DNA of 48,337 nt. Origin: an uncultured Acidobacteriia bacterium (GTDB lineage: Bacteria > Acidobacteriota > Terriglobia > Bryobacterales > Bryobacteraceae). Below the pieces are notes generated by a model. That model searched no databases. It worked only from the letters and a program-made list of their open reading frames with translations, and was not told where the DNA came from. The translations under genes and the position numbers were made by a program. The stretch is taken from assembly GCA_903909435.1 (NCBI GenBank), contig CAIVVT010000060.1, forward strand, positions 1-48,337. The letters are read 5' to 3'. The number at the start of each line of letters is the position of its first letter. The first letter of the stretch is position 1. Below are positions 33,374-42,031 of this stretch, piece after piece.

Positions 33374-33392
33374 GCGCGCGGCTCCGTTCCGG
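33374..33392. repeat. Probable remnant of the family A hairpin repeat
   Basis: The stretch GCGCGCGGCTCCGTTCCGG matches the core of the family A repeat (compare GGCTCCGTTCCGG at 30818-30830), but the opposite arm is missing. It lies in the 60-base gap between the convergent methyltransferase and hybrid kinase genes and ends at the stop codon of the latter. It may be a decayed copy. Confidence 0.5.
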
Positions 33393-36050
33393 CTAAGCGA
33401 GCGCGAGCTTGACTGCGGCCAGCAACCGGTCAACCGTAACCGGCTCGGCCAGCGGAATGTCCGTAGTGGGCGGATGCGTACCGTCGAAACTGTGGTGTAC
33501 GAGCTTCAGCAAAGGATGGCTAGCGCGGATTCGACGCAGGCTTTCCGCACTGCTACTTCCGTCCGCTAACCCTCCGGTCACCAGGACATCGAAATGTTCG
33601 CTGGCGAGCCGACTCAGTGTCGTGCCGGCGTCTGGAGCCACGGACACGGCGTATCCAGCGCCTTCGAGAATACTCTTGAACAGGCCTCGCACCGCATCGT
33701 CTTCGCCCGCGACCAGAATCCGCAGCGGGCATTCCGGAGGGTCCAGGAGTTCGCGGATCTTGCGCACCAGCGCATGTGCGGTGAAAGGTTTGCGCAGCAG
33801 CGCTCCACCCGCCTCGAAGAAGCCCTCGCCGAAGGCGGCCTGCTCAGTGTGACCTGTCATATAGAGCACATGCATGTCCGCTCGCATGGGCTTCAGCCGA
33901 GCCGCCAGTTCGACGCCGGTCAGATGGGGCATCACCACGTCGGTGAGCATTAAGTGGATGGGGCCCGCGTGGCGCTCAGCGATCAGCATTGCCTCGTCCG
34001 CCTGGGAGGCTTCCAGCGTCCGGTATCCATAGCCGTCCAGAGCTTCGATCGCAAAGTGGCGCACTTCATCCTGATCCTCCACCACCAGGATGGTTTCCGA
34101 ACCGCGCAACCTGGCAGGAGAAGACGCAGACGCATCCTCGCTGGCAAGATCCGCGTGGGTGCGCGGGATGAAGACGTGGAACGTCGTTCCCTGCCCGAGG
34201 GTGCTGTCAACAGTGACCCAGCCGCCGCACTGATGGACGATCCCGTGGACCGTGGAGAGTCCCAGCCCGGTGCCTTTGCCAACGGGCTTGGTAGTGAAGA
34301 ACGGTTCAAAGATGTTCTGAAGAATCTCCGGGGCGATTCCAGTGCCGTTGTCGCTCACCGAGAACCGCACGAAGCTCCCCGGAGTCGCCGGAGCGATGGC
34401 TCCCGAGCCTATTTCGACGTTCCTGGTCTCGAGATTAAGGCGGCCCCCCTTGGGCATGGCGTCGCGAGCATTGACAGCCAGGTTCATAATTACCTGAGTA
34501 AACTGCCCCTCGTCCGCGAGAATCTGGCCAAGTGCGGAATCGAGCTTGAGTTCGATTTGAATGTCCTCGCCGATGATGCGGTGGAGCATATTCCGCATTT
34601 CGGAAACCAGTAGATTCAAGTTGAAGACCTTGGGCTCGATGACTTGATTGCGGCTAAACGCCAGCAACTGCTGAGTCAGCCCGGCGGCGCGCTCTCCGCT
34701 CTGATGAATCTCCTGAACGGGACTCCGCAGCGGATCGTGTTCGCTCAAGCGGCCCAGCATCAGCCCGCTATAGCCATTGATGACAGTCAGCAAGTTGTTG
34801 AAATCGTGGGCAACTCCCCCCGCGAGGCGGCCGATGGCCTCCATCTTCTGCATTTGAGTGAACTGGTCCTGCAGCAGTTTGCGCTCCGTCAGATCGTGTA
34901 CCACGCCGATGACACCGATGATCTCCCCCGCTGCGTCACGCAGCGGGCTGCTGGTGTCCGTACACCATCCGGTTTTGCCAGTGCTCTCGATGTCGAAACG
35001 AAAGTCCGGCGAGCGAACGACCTCTCCAGCCAGCGCCCGCTCCAGCCCTTGCATGACGCCGTTTTCCACCAGAAAGGGGAACACGTCGCCGGCGTAGCGG
35101 CCGATCACTCGTTCAGCGGGAATGCCGGTCATCTGCTCCATGAAGCGATTCCAGGCCAGAATGTGCAGCCTGTCGTCGTAGACGATGAGGCCCTCGCTAG
35201 CGCTGGCGACGACTTGCTGGTGGAACAGGCTGGACTCGCGCAGCGCCGCTTCGGACTTGCGGCGCTCGGTGATATCGCGGGTGACTCCAACCAGTTCGAG
35301 CCGGTCGCCCTCTTCGGTTGGAATCCAAATGGTGATTTCGACCGGTACGCGCGCGCCATTTTTATGCAGCAACTCCGTCTGCCGGACCTCAACGGCGGCA
35401 GGCACGACCCCGCGCTTCAGCCGTTCCACCCTTTCGAGCATGTTGGCGGCGGCAATCTCGCGCGCTTCCGGAACGAAGACCTCAAGAAATGAAAGCGCCT
35501 GGTATTCGGATGGAGCGTAGCCCTGCAGCTGCCGGATGGAAGGGCTGACGTAGGTAAAGCGGCCCGCTTCGAAATCGTAGACCCAGACCACGTCGCCGCT
35601 GTGCTCCGAGATCAGCCGGTAGACCCGTTCGCTTTCGCGCAGGGCTGCTTCCGATTCGCGCTGCTTCCGGCGCATTGCGGCGTCCTGGATCTCGCGCTCA
35701 ACCACCGGAGCGAGCCGAGTCAGCCGGTCCTTCATGAGGTAGTCGTGCGCGCCGGCTTTCATCACAGCCACAGCAGCATCCTCGCCGATGGTGCCGGAGA
35801 CCACGATGAATGGAATATCGGCGCCGGTCGCCTGCAGGAGCGCCAGCGCCGCCGGAGCATCGAAATCCGGCATCCGATAGTCCGAGACGATGACGTCCCA
35901 GGGGCCGCGCGAGAGAGCCTGCTGCATGGCGGCAGCGGTTTGCACCCGCTCGAATACTATGTCGTAACCGGCCCTGCGGAGATTCCGGAGGATCAAATCG
36001 GCATCGCTGTCCGAATCCTCCACCTGCAACAAGCGCAACGGCTTACTCAT
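33393..36050 (-). CDS. Hybrid sensor kinase: receiver, two PAS, kinase, receiver, degenerate receiver
   Basis: An 885-residue cytoplasmic protein with no clear membrane segment. Domain order: receiver with Asp57 in IVSDYRMPD (5-120); PAS around 140-260; PAS around 270-390; HisKA with His415 in GGVAHDFNNLL; ATPase with NLAVNARDAM, VSDNGTGI and GKGTGLGLSTVHG (515-630); second receiver with Asp704 in LMLTDVVMPH (655-768); and a third receiver-like domain (775-885) that has lost its phosphorylation Asp (VTGGLAD) and the usual Lys (AEPVTV). The ATG at 36050 has GGAG about ten bases upstream; another ATG nine bases further upstream is possible. It overlaps the adjacent response regulator gene. It probably integrates signals in a phosphorelay with that regulator and the large PAS kinase. 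Confidence 0.93.
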   Translation of the reverse strand: MSKPLRLLQVEDSDSDADLILRNLRRAGYDIVFERVQTAAAMQQALSRGPWDVIVSDYRMPDFDAPAALALLQATGADIPFIVVSGTIGEDAAVAVMKAGAHDYLMKDRLTRLAPVVEREIQDAAMRRKQRESEAALRESERVYRLISEHSGDVVWVYDFEAGRFTYVSPSIRQLQGYAPSEYQALSFLEVFVPEAREIAAANMLERVERLKRGVVPAAVEVRQTELLHKNGARVPVEITIWIPTEEGDRLELVGVTRDITERRKSEAALRESSLFHQQVVASASEGLIVYDDRLHILAWNRFMEQMTGIPAERVIGRYAGDVFPFLVENGVMQGLERALAGEVVRSPDFRFDIESTGKTGWCTDTSSPLRDAAGEIIGVIGVVHDLTERKLLQDQFTQMQKMEAIGRLAGGVAHDFNNLLTVINGYSGLMLGRLSEHDPLRSPVQEIHQSGERAAGLTQQLLAFSRNQVIEPKVFNLNLLVSEMRNMLHRIIGEDIQIELKLDSALGQILADEGQFTQVIMNLAVNARDAMPKGGRLNLETRNVEIGSGAIAPATPGSFVRFSVSDNGTGIAPEILQNIFEPFFTTKPVGKGTGLGLSTVHGIVHQCGGWVTVDSTLGQGTTFHVFIPRTHADLASEDASASSPARLRGSETILVVEDQDEVRHFAIEALDGYGYRTLEASQADEAMLIAERHAGPIHLMLTDVVMPHLTGVELAARLKPMRADMHVLYMTGHTEQAAFGEGFFEAGGALLRKPFTAHALVRKIRELLDPPECPLRILVAGEDDAVRGLFKSILEGAGYAVSVAPDAGTTLSRLASEHFDVLVTGGLADGSSSAESLRRIRASHPLLKLVHHSFDGTHPPTTDIPLAEPVTVDRLLAAVKLALA

Positions 36051-36501
36051 GGACGCCATTCTCCAGTTCAGGCGGGAGTTCGTTCAACACCAGCCAATAC
36101 AGTCCGAGGTGCTCGATGGCCAGGGCAAATTGCGCGAAATCGACCGGCTTGCGGATATAGCTGTTCACGCCCAGATCGTACCCGGCGGCGATGTCGTGGT
36201 CCTCCCGCGATGAGGTCAGAATGACCACTGGCAGACGGCGGGTTCGGACGTCAGCCCGAATTCGCCGCAGTACTTCGAGTCCGCTGATCTTAGGTAGGTT
36301 CAGGTCGAGCAGTGTGAGCGCCGGCAGAATCGAAACGTCCCGCCCGGCGTGCGCGCCGGTCCCGAACAGGTAATCAAGCGCCTCTTCTCCGTCCTCGGCA
36401 ACCACCAGCCGGTTCTGAATGCGGGCCTTGTCGAGCGCGCGCCGGGTCAGATCCGCATCGCTGGGATTGTCTTCAACCAGCAGGATGATCCTCGTCTTCA
36501 T
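36043..36501 (-). CDS. Single-domain response regulator (Rcp1-like)
   Basis: A 152-residue CheY-type receiver without output domain. The acidic pair is in LLVEDNPSDADL (8-19), the phosphoacceptor Asp66 is in TLLDLNLPKISG, and VILTSS and YIRKPVDF supply the Thr/Ser and Lys. The 'D-N-P-x-D-x-x-L' start and the extended loop GTGAHAGRD are typical of Rcp1-type regulators that shuttle phosphate from phytochrome-like kinases. It is sandwiched between a large PAS kinase (ATGA overlap) and a hybrid kinase, suggesting that it relays phosphate between them. Confidence 0.95.
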   Translation of the reverse strand: MKTRIILLVEDNPSDADLTRRALDKARIQNRLVVAEDGEEALDYLFGTGAHAGRDVSILPALTLLDLNLPKISGLEVLRRIRADVRTRRLPVVILTSSREDHDIAAGYDLGVNSYIRKPVDFAQFALAIEHLGLYWLVLNELPPELENGVHE

Positions 36502-39500
36502 TGGTCAGCTCCCAAAGTGAAATAGAACCTCGCGCCTTCGCCCACCACTGACTCGGCCCAGGCCCGGCCGCCATGCCGCCGGACAACGCGCTGGACGGTG
36601 GCGAGTCCGATTCCGGTGCCGGGGAATTCCGATGCGCTGTGCAGGCGTTGGAACGCGCCGAACAGGTTAGACGCATAGTCCATGTTGAAGCCCACGCCAT
36701 TGTCGCGAACGAAAAAGGTCCGCTCGCCGTGCGTTTCGGCCTGTCCGAATTCGATCCGCGCAACGGCTCGCGGCCCGGTGAACTTCACGGCGTTGCCCAG
36801 CAGGTTCGTCAGCGCCACCTCAAGCAGTCGCGCATCTCCCAACGCGCTCAGACCGTCCTGAATCTGGAACTCAAGGCGGCGGCCGGGTTGTTCTTCCTGC
36901 AGCCGCCCGGCGATGCCGTGTGCCAGTGCGGAAAGGTCCACCGTCCCACGCTTCATCTCGCTGCGGGTCACCCGCGAGAGCAGCAGCATGTCGTCGATCA
37001 GCAGCCCCATGCGCTGGGTCTCGGAACGCACCCGCGAGAGGTAGCCCTTGGCCGTGTCGTTGAGACTCGCCCCGAAATCCTCGAGCATGGCCAGGCTCCA
37101 GCCGTCGATGCCGCGCAGGGGAGAGCGCAAATCGTGCGATACCGAGTAGCTGAAAGCCTCCAACTCCTTGACCGCAGCCTCCAGTTGGACGGTGCGGTTG
37201 CGGACCCGCAGTTCCAGGTCCTCGTTCAAACGGAGGATCTCCCGCTCGGCCCGTTTCTGCGCCGAGATGTCGGTAGAAAGCGCCAGGGCTGCGAAGACGC
37301 CGCCGGAGGCATCGTGCAGCGGCGCGTAGCGCGTCCAGATGGGGCACTGCTGGAACTCGCCTTCCACGTTCACCGTGCCACCGTCCAGAGTCAGGTGGAA
37401 GCGCTGTTCGCTGGCCGCGGCCAGCGAGGGCTCCAGCACTTCGCGAACGGTGCGGCCCACCAGGTTCTCGCGGGCGAAGCCAATTCGCGCCGGCAAATCC
37501 CCCTCGACCGCGACATAGCGCAAGTCGCGATCGACCACGAACACACCGGTACCGGGTAGGTTCCGCACGATGGCGCGATACAGTTCGTCGCTGCGGTGCC
37601 GCTCCTGCTCGGCGCGCTTTCGCTCGGTGAGATCCTGCGCGATCACAACACGCGAAATCAGCCGGCCCTCTTCGTCCCGCACGCCGGTCAGATCCAAGTA
37701 GACCGGGAACCGGCTGCCGTCCTTCCTGAGATGGGTCCACTCGGCGGCAGCATGGCCGGATTCCGCGTTGGCCTGCACGACGATTTGCTTCATCAACTCC
37801 AGGCGTTCGGGCGGATTCACTACGGCGATCGACTGGCCAATCAGTTCCTCCGGAAGATAGCCGCGCTCCCGGGCAAAAGTGGCATTGACGGCGGTGAACG
37901 TGTCCGAGACCGGTTCGACCAGCGCGATGCCGATTTCCGTCTGTTCGAAGGCGCGGCGCCATTCGCGCGCTGCCAACTCGGCCCGCTTGCGTTCCGTGAT
38001 GACGTCGAAGATCGCGATGAAGCGGCTTTGCTCGGGGGAATAGAGCGAGATCGAGAACCACATCTGCAGCGCTTCGACCCAGACTTCGATCGCCTCGGGA
38101 ATCCTCGTGGAAGCGACGCGCCCGTAAGTTCGGATCAATTCCGGATCGGATTCCAGAATGCCGGGAATCGCTTGCGAAACGCGTTTGCCGACGACATCCT
38201 GAAGACCCGTTAGTAGCCCGAACGAGGCATTGACGGCGAGATAGATGAAGTCCCGGGGCTGGCCGTCTTCGAAGATCATCTCGCAGTAGGCCAGACCTTC
38301 GTGCATGTGCTCGAACAGGCCCCGGTAGCGTAATTCGCTTTCGCGGGCTGCGGATTCGATCCGCCTGTGCGCGGTAAAGTCCTCGGAGAAAATGATGATT
38401 CCGCCGGTCGTCTCGCCCTGATCGCCCCACGGCCGGATCTGCCAGTTCACCCAGTGGACGGTCCCGTCGGGCGCGGTGAAAGACTGGTCGCGCGCGCCTA
38501 GCGATTCGCCCGAGAGGCCGCGGCGGTGAGCGTCTTTCCAGATCTCGGGAAGCACCGGGAAAGTTTCGTAATGGAGCCGCCCGATCACCTTATCGCGGGT
38601 CAGGCCGAGGTCGTCCAGCCAGCGCTGGCTGCATTGAACCTGCCGTAGATTGCGATCGAGCATCAGCAGTCCGACCGGCGTAGCGGCCACCATCGACTGA
38701 AGAATGTTCAACTCATGCTCGGCGCGCCGCCGCAGCGTCTCCTGGGCCTGCTTCCATTCCGTGAGATCGTGCGTGATACCGACCAATTCGCGCACCGCAC
38801 CGGCTTCATCGAGCAATGGCACGACGCGCGACAGCAGGTGGCGCTGACCCGTGGCAGGCAGGAGCAAATCGACTTCGCGGTCCTGCGGCGTCTTCGTCTG
38901 AATCGCCGTCTCGAGCAATTCGACAACCTGCGCGGAGATCTCCGGCGGCCAGATGTCCTCCTCACGCCGGCCCAAGAAGTCCGCCGGAGCCATGCCGGTA
39001 ATCGCCGTCGTGGCTGAGTTGATGTACTGAATCCGCCGTTGCCGGTCGTAGAGCACGATCACGTCCGGAACGTTGTCGAGCACCCGGCGGAGCCGCTCCT
39101 CACTCTCGCGCAACCTGCGCTCCGCGCGCTGGAGCACACGGATGAAGCGGTCGGTCGAGACGCCCGCGACGGCAAGCAGCACCAGCAAGAACACGAAGCC
39201 TGCCAGGAAAGTCCACTTCAGCGAGGCCTGACGATCCCGGGCGACCGCGCCAAACTGCGCCTGCGAATGTTCTTCCTCGGATTCCAACCGGTGAACGACG
39301 TCGCCGAGGGCGTCCATCAGCCGCTGGCCTTCGCCAGTGCGCAGCAAAGCTAGTGCGGCGGCGTGATCCGAGTTCCGATCCGCCTGTAGGATCTGCGCGA
39401 GCAACTCCAACCGCCGGCGCGCGATGCGCTCGATTTCCTGGACACGGGCAGCCTGCACGGGGTTGCCCGCGACGAGCTGCGCCAGGCGGCCGCATAATGG

Positions 39501-39836
39501 CTGCTCTTTCGCAATGGCTGAATGGTACCGTTGCATGAAGACTTCATCGCGAGTCAGCAGGTAGCCGCGCTGCCCGTCCTGGGCATCTTTAATCGCAAAC
39601 AGGAGCGAATCGGCGGTATTGAGGATGTGGTAGGTGCGTTCCACCGACTGCGCGGCGGAGCGGGCGCCTTCGAAACTGCGGAACAACTGGACTGCAATGC
39701 CGCACACCAGCAAAAGCAGTGCCGCCAGAATCGTATCCCGCCGAATTAGAATACTTCTCAAGACCCGGTCAGCTTTCGTCCGCGGTTGCCCGCCGGAAGG
39801 GGTCGGACCCCGCCAAACCGCGAGGTCCCGAGCCAT
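36498..39836 (-). CDS. CHASE3 and multi-PAS sensor histidine kinase
   Basis: A 1,112-residue membrane kinase. One transmembrane helix (about 35-55) is followed by a CHASE3-type periplasmic domain (60-200, KDAQDGQRGYLLTRD is characteristic), then a second helix (207-228). Four to five PAS domains follow (about 245-860), several ending in 'D-I-T-E-R-K-R-A-E'-like linkers. The kinase core has SYSVSHDLRSPLRGIDGW with the phosphorylated His, NLLGNAVKFTG, VRDNGVGFNM and GTGIGLATVQRVV. This C-terminal core type is that of phytochrome-like kinases. No GAF or chromophore domain is visible. Start at 39836 is the only ATG near; a TTG at 39761 is an alternative. The gene overlaps the small response regulator. 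Confidence 0.92.
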   Translation of the reverse strand: MARDLAVWRGPTPSGGQPRTKADRVLRSILIRRDTILAALLLLVCGIAVQLFRSFEGARSAAQSVERTYHILNTADSLLFAIKDAQDGQRGYLLTRDEVFMQRYHSAIAKEQPLCGRLAQLVAGNPVQAARVQEIERIARRRLELLAQILQADRNSDHAAALALLRTGEGQRLMDALGDVVHRLESEEEHSQAQFGAVARDRQASLKWTFLAGFVFLLVLLAVAGVSTDRFIRVLQRAERRLRESEERLRRVLDNVPDVIVLYDRQRRIQYINSATTAITGMAPADFLGRREEDIWPPEISAQVVELLETAIQTKTPQDREVDLLLPATGQRHLLSRVVPLLDEAGAVRELVGITHDLTEWKQAQETLRRRAEHELNILQSMVAATPVGLLMLDRNLRQVQCSQRWLDDLGLTRDKVIGRLHYETFPVLPEIWKDAHRRGLSGESLGARDQSFTAPDGTVHWVNWQIRPWGDQGETTGGIIIFSEDFTAHRRIESAARESELRYRGLFEHMHEGLAYCEMIFEDGQPRDFIYLAVNASFGLLTGLQDVVGKRVSQAIPGILESDPELIRTYGRVASTRIPEAIEVWVEALQMWFSISLYSPEQSRFIAIFDVITERKRAELAAREWRRAFEQTEIGIALVEPVSDTFTAVNATFARERGYLPEELIGQSIAVVNPPERLELMKQIVVQANAESGHAAAEWTHLRKDGSRFPVYLDLTGVRDEEGRLISRVVIAQDLTERKRAEQERHRSDELYRAIVRNLPGTGVFVVDRDLRYVAVEGDLPARIGFARENLVGRTVREVLEPSLAAASEQRFHLTLDGGTVNVEGEFQQCPIWTRYAPLHDASGGVFAALALSTDISAQKRAEREILRLNEDLELRVRNRTVQLEAAVKELEAFSYSVSHDLRSPLRGIDGWSLAMLEDFGASLNDTAKGYLSRVRSETQRMGLLIDDMLLLSRVTRSEMKRGTVDLSALAHGIAGRLQEEQPGRRLEFQIQDGLSALGDARLLEVALTNLLGNAVKFTGPRAVARIEFGQAETHGERTFFVRDNGVGFNMDYASNLFGAFQRLHSASEFPGTGIGLATVQRVVRRHGGRAWAESVVGEGARFYFTLGADQ

Positions 39837-40131
39837 CGTTTACCCGCATACGCGCCACCGATCCTCAGGGATCAGGGCGGAGTGGAAACAGGCACCAACC
39901 ACAGCATATGCGAATCGACCCCGATTATGACCTTGAAAGTTTTCAAACCAGGCGGACGTGAAACCGTATTTTTTCATTCATACTGAATACTCCCCAGGGA
40001 GCGGAGGCCAGGACAGGAAGAGCTGTTAACGGCTGGCAGGGCACCTGGAGGGCGTCAGGGTAGGCCAGTCCCGCGAGGAGTTTCCCACTTACGCCTCGAA
40101 TTCTATTAGACTGCCAGCGGGAGACTTGCTC
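39837..40131. other. Intergenic stretch without a supported gene
   Basis: The 295-base gap between the divergent PAS kinase and M2 peptidase genes has no reading frame that looks coding. Its A/T-rich middle holds the small palindrome TTGAAAGTTTTCAA near 39933-39946 and TATTTTTTCATTCATACTGAATAC, which may be promoter sequence for one or both genes. No strong -35/-10 pair was recognised. Confidence 0.4.
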
Positions 40132-41925
40132 ATGCGCAGATTCACTTCGATTGCGATGATTGGGATTATGGCAGGACTGGCTGGATGCAACTCGGACCGC
40201 ACGCCGGAGAAAGCCAAGGCGTTCGCCGAAAAGGCCGAGACCGAGTTGCTGGAGCTGACCAACGCGGCCAGCCGCGCGCAATGGGTCCAGGAGACCTTCA
40301 TCACCGGCGACACCCAAGCCATCGCCGCCGAGGCCAACGAAAAGCAAATCGCGGCGCAAGTCCGGCTGGCAAAGGAAGCCGCCAGGTTCGACGGCCTGAC
40401 GCTGCCGGAGGACGTAAAGCGCAAGCTACTGCTGATCAAGCTCGGCATCACGCTGCCCGCACCCGCCGACCCGAAGGAGAGCGCCGAAGCGGCACAGCTC
40501 GCTGCCGCGCTCAGCGCCGCTTACGGCAAGGGCAAGTACTGCCCGGGAGGAGACGCGTCCAAGTGCCTGAGCATTGACGACATCACGAAGATCATGGCCA
40601 CCAGCCAGGATCCAAAACAGCTGCTCGACGTCTGGCAGGGCTGGCACCGCATTGCGCCTCCAATGCGGAAGGACTACGCGCGGCTGGTCGAGCTGTCGAA
40701 CAAGGGCGCCAAGGAACTGGGCTTCACCGACACCGGCGCACTGTGGCGGTCGGGCTACGATATGCCGCCGGACGACTTCGCGAAAGAGCTCGACAAACAA
40801 TGGCAGGCAGTCCGGCCGCTGTACCTGCAGTTACACGCCTATGTGCGCTGGAAGCTGCACGAGAAGTACGGCGACGTCGTGCCGGCCAATGGCCCGATTC
40901 CGGCTCACCTGCTGGGCAATATCTGGGCGCAGACCTGGGACAACCTCTACCCCATGCTGGCGCCGAAGGATGCCGATCCGGGCTACGACCTGACGAAAAT
41001 CCTGAAAGACCGCAAGACCGACCCGCTGCAGATGGTCCGCTACGGCGAGGGCTTCTTCGGTTCGCTCGGGTTCGCCGTGCTGCCGAAAACGTTCTGGGAG
41101 CGGTCGATGTTCGTGCGGCCGCGCGACCGCGACGTGATCTGCCACGCCTCGGCCTGGGACGTGGATAACGCGGACGACCTGCGGCTGAAGATGTGCATCG
41201 ACATCGTGGCCGAGGACTTCTACACGGTGCACCACGAACTGGGGCATAACTTCTACCAGCGGGCCTACAACAAGCAGCCGTTCCTGTTCCGCAATTCTGC
41301 CAACGACGGTTTCCACGAGGCGATCGGAGACACCATTGCGCTCTCCATCACGCCCGATTACCTGGTAAAGCTGGGATTCATCCAGAAGGTTCCGGACGCC
41401 TCCAAAGACACGGGACTGCTGCTCAAGAAGGCCTTGGAAAAGGTAGCGTTCCTGCCCTTCGGGCTGCTGATCGACCAGTGGCGCTGGCAGGTTTTCTCGG
41501 GCCAGATCCCCCCGGAGAAGTACAACCAGGCCTGGTGGGAAATGCGCCGGAAGTATCAGGGCATCGCGCCCGGCTCACCGCGCGGCGAGGAGTTCTTCGA
41601 TGCCGGAGCGAAGTACCACGTGCCGGGCAACGTCCCGTACACGCGCTACTTCCTGGCGGCGCTGCTGCAGTTCCAGTTCCACAAAGCGCTCACCGAGACA
41701 GCCGGCTGCACGGGACCGCTGCACCGCTGCTCCATTTACGGCAATAAGGCAGCGGGCGCGAAGCTCAATTCGATGCTTGAAATGGGTGTCGAGAAGCCCT
41801 GGCCGGACGCGCTCGAGAAACTCACCGGTACGAAGCAGATGGACGGGTCGGCCCTGCGAGCGTACTTCGAGCCGCTGGAGAAGTGGCTAATCGAACAGAA
41901 CAAGGGTAAGCCGGTGGATTGGTAG
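40132..41925 (+). CDS. M2-family dipeptidyl carboxypeptidase (ACE-like) lipoprotein
   Basis: A 597-residue zinc peptidase that removes C-terminal dipeptides. It begins with a lipoprotein signal (MRRFTSIAMIGIMAGLAGC, lipidation Cys19). The zinc motif is HHELGHN with His368-Glu-Leu-Gly-His372, followed by the distal Glu in GFHEAIGDTIAL (family third ligand) and FLPFGLLIDQWRW, EEFFDAGAKYHVPGNVPY and YFLAALLQFQFH, all hallmark ACE/M2 segments with the conserved chloride and substrate Tyr/Arg regions. Length fits the bacterial single-domain form. The ATG at 40132 is chosen because of GGGAG about eight bases upstream; TTG at 40126 is less likely. It stands alone, in convergent orientation to the oxidoreductase gene. 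Confidence 0.95.
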   Translation: MRRFTSIAMIGIMAGLAGCNSDRTPEKAKAFAEKAETELLELTNAASRAQWVQETFITGDTQAIAAEANEKQIAAQVRLAKEAARFDGLTLPEDVKRKLLLIKLGITLPAPADPKESAEAAQLAAALSAAYGKGKYCPGGDASKCLSIDDITKIMATSQDPKQLLDVWQGWHRIAPPMRKDYARLVELSNKGAKELGFTDTGALWRSGYDMPPDDFAKELDKQWQAVRPLYLQLHAYVRWKLHEKYGDVVPANGPIPAHLLGNIWAQTWDNLYPMLAPKDADPGYDLTKILKDRKTDPLQMVRYGEGFFGSLGFAVLPKTFWERSMFVRPRDRDVICHASAWDVDNADDLRLKMCIDIVAEDFYTVHHELGHNFYQRAYNKQPFLFRNSANDGFHEAIGDTIALSITPDYLVKLGFIQKVPDASKDTGLLLKKALEKVAFLPFGLLIDQWRWQVFSGQIPPEKYNQAWWEMRRKYQGIAPGSPRGEEFFDAGAKYHVPGNVPYTRYFLAALLQFQFHKALTETAGCTGPLHRCSIYGNKAAGAKLNSMLEMGVEKPWPDALEKLTGTKQMDGSALRAYFEPLEKWLIEQNKGKPVDW

Positions 41926-41931
41926 ACTGCG

Positions 41932-41994
41932 GACCGCTTGCCTGCGGTCGCGGCACCGTTCTGAACCGGGGCCGCGACCGCGAGTTAGCCGGTC
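41932..41994. repeat. 63-base hairpin repeat, family A copy 3 (diverged)
   Basis: The inner arms GCGGTCGCGGC (41944-41954) and GCCGCGACCGC (41971-41981) pair perfectly, while the outer part (GACC at 41932, GGTC at 41991, with an imperfect stretch between) pairs less well. Over 26 positions the left arm aligns without gaps to the copies at 25978 and 30798. It starts seven bases after the M2 peptidase stop, in a convergent gap. Confidence 0.8.
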
Positions 41995-42031
41995 GATTAC
42001 CGGCCCAACCGCGGCGATAACCGGAAACGGG

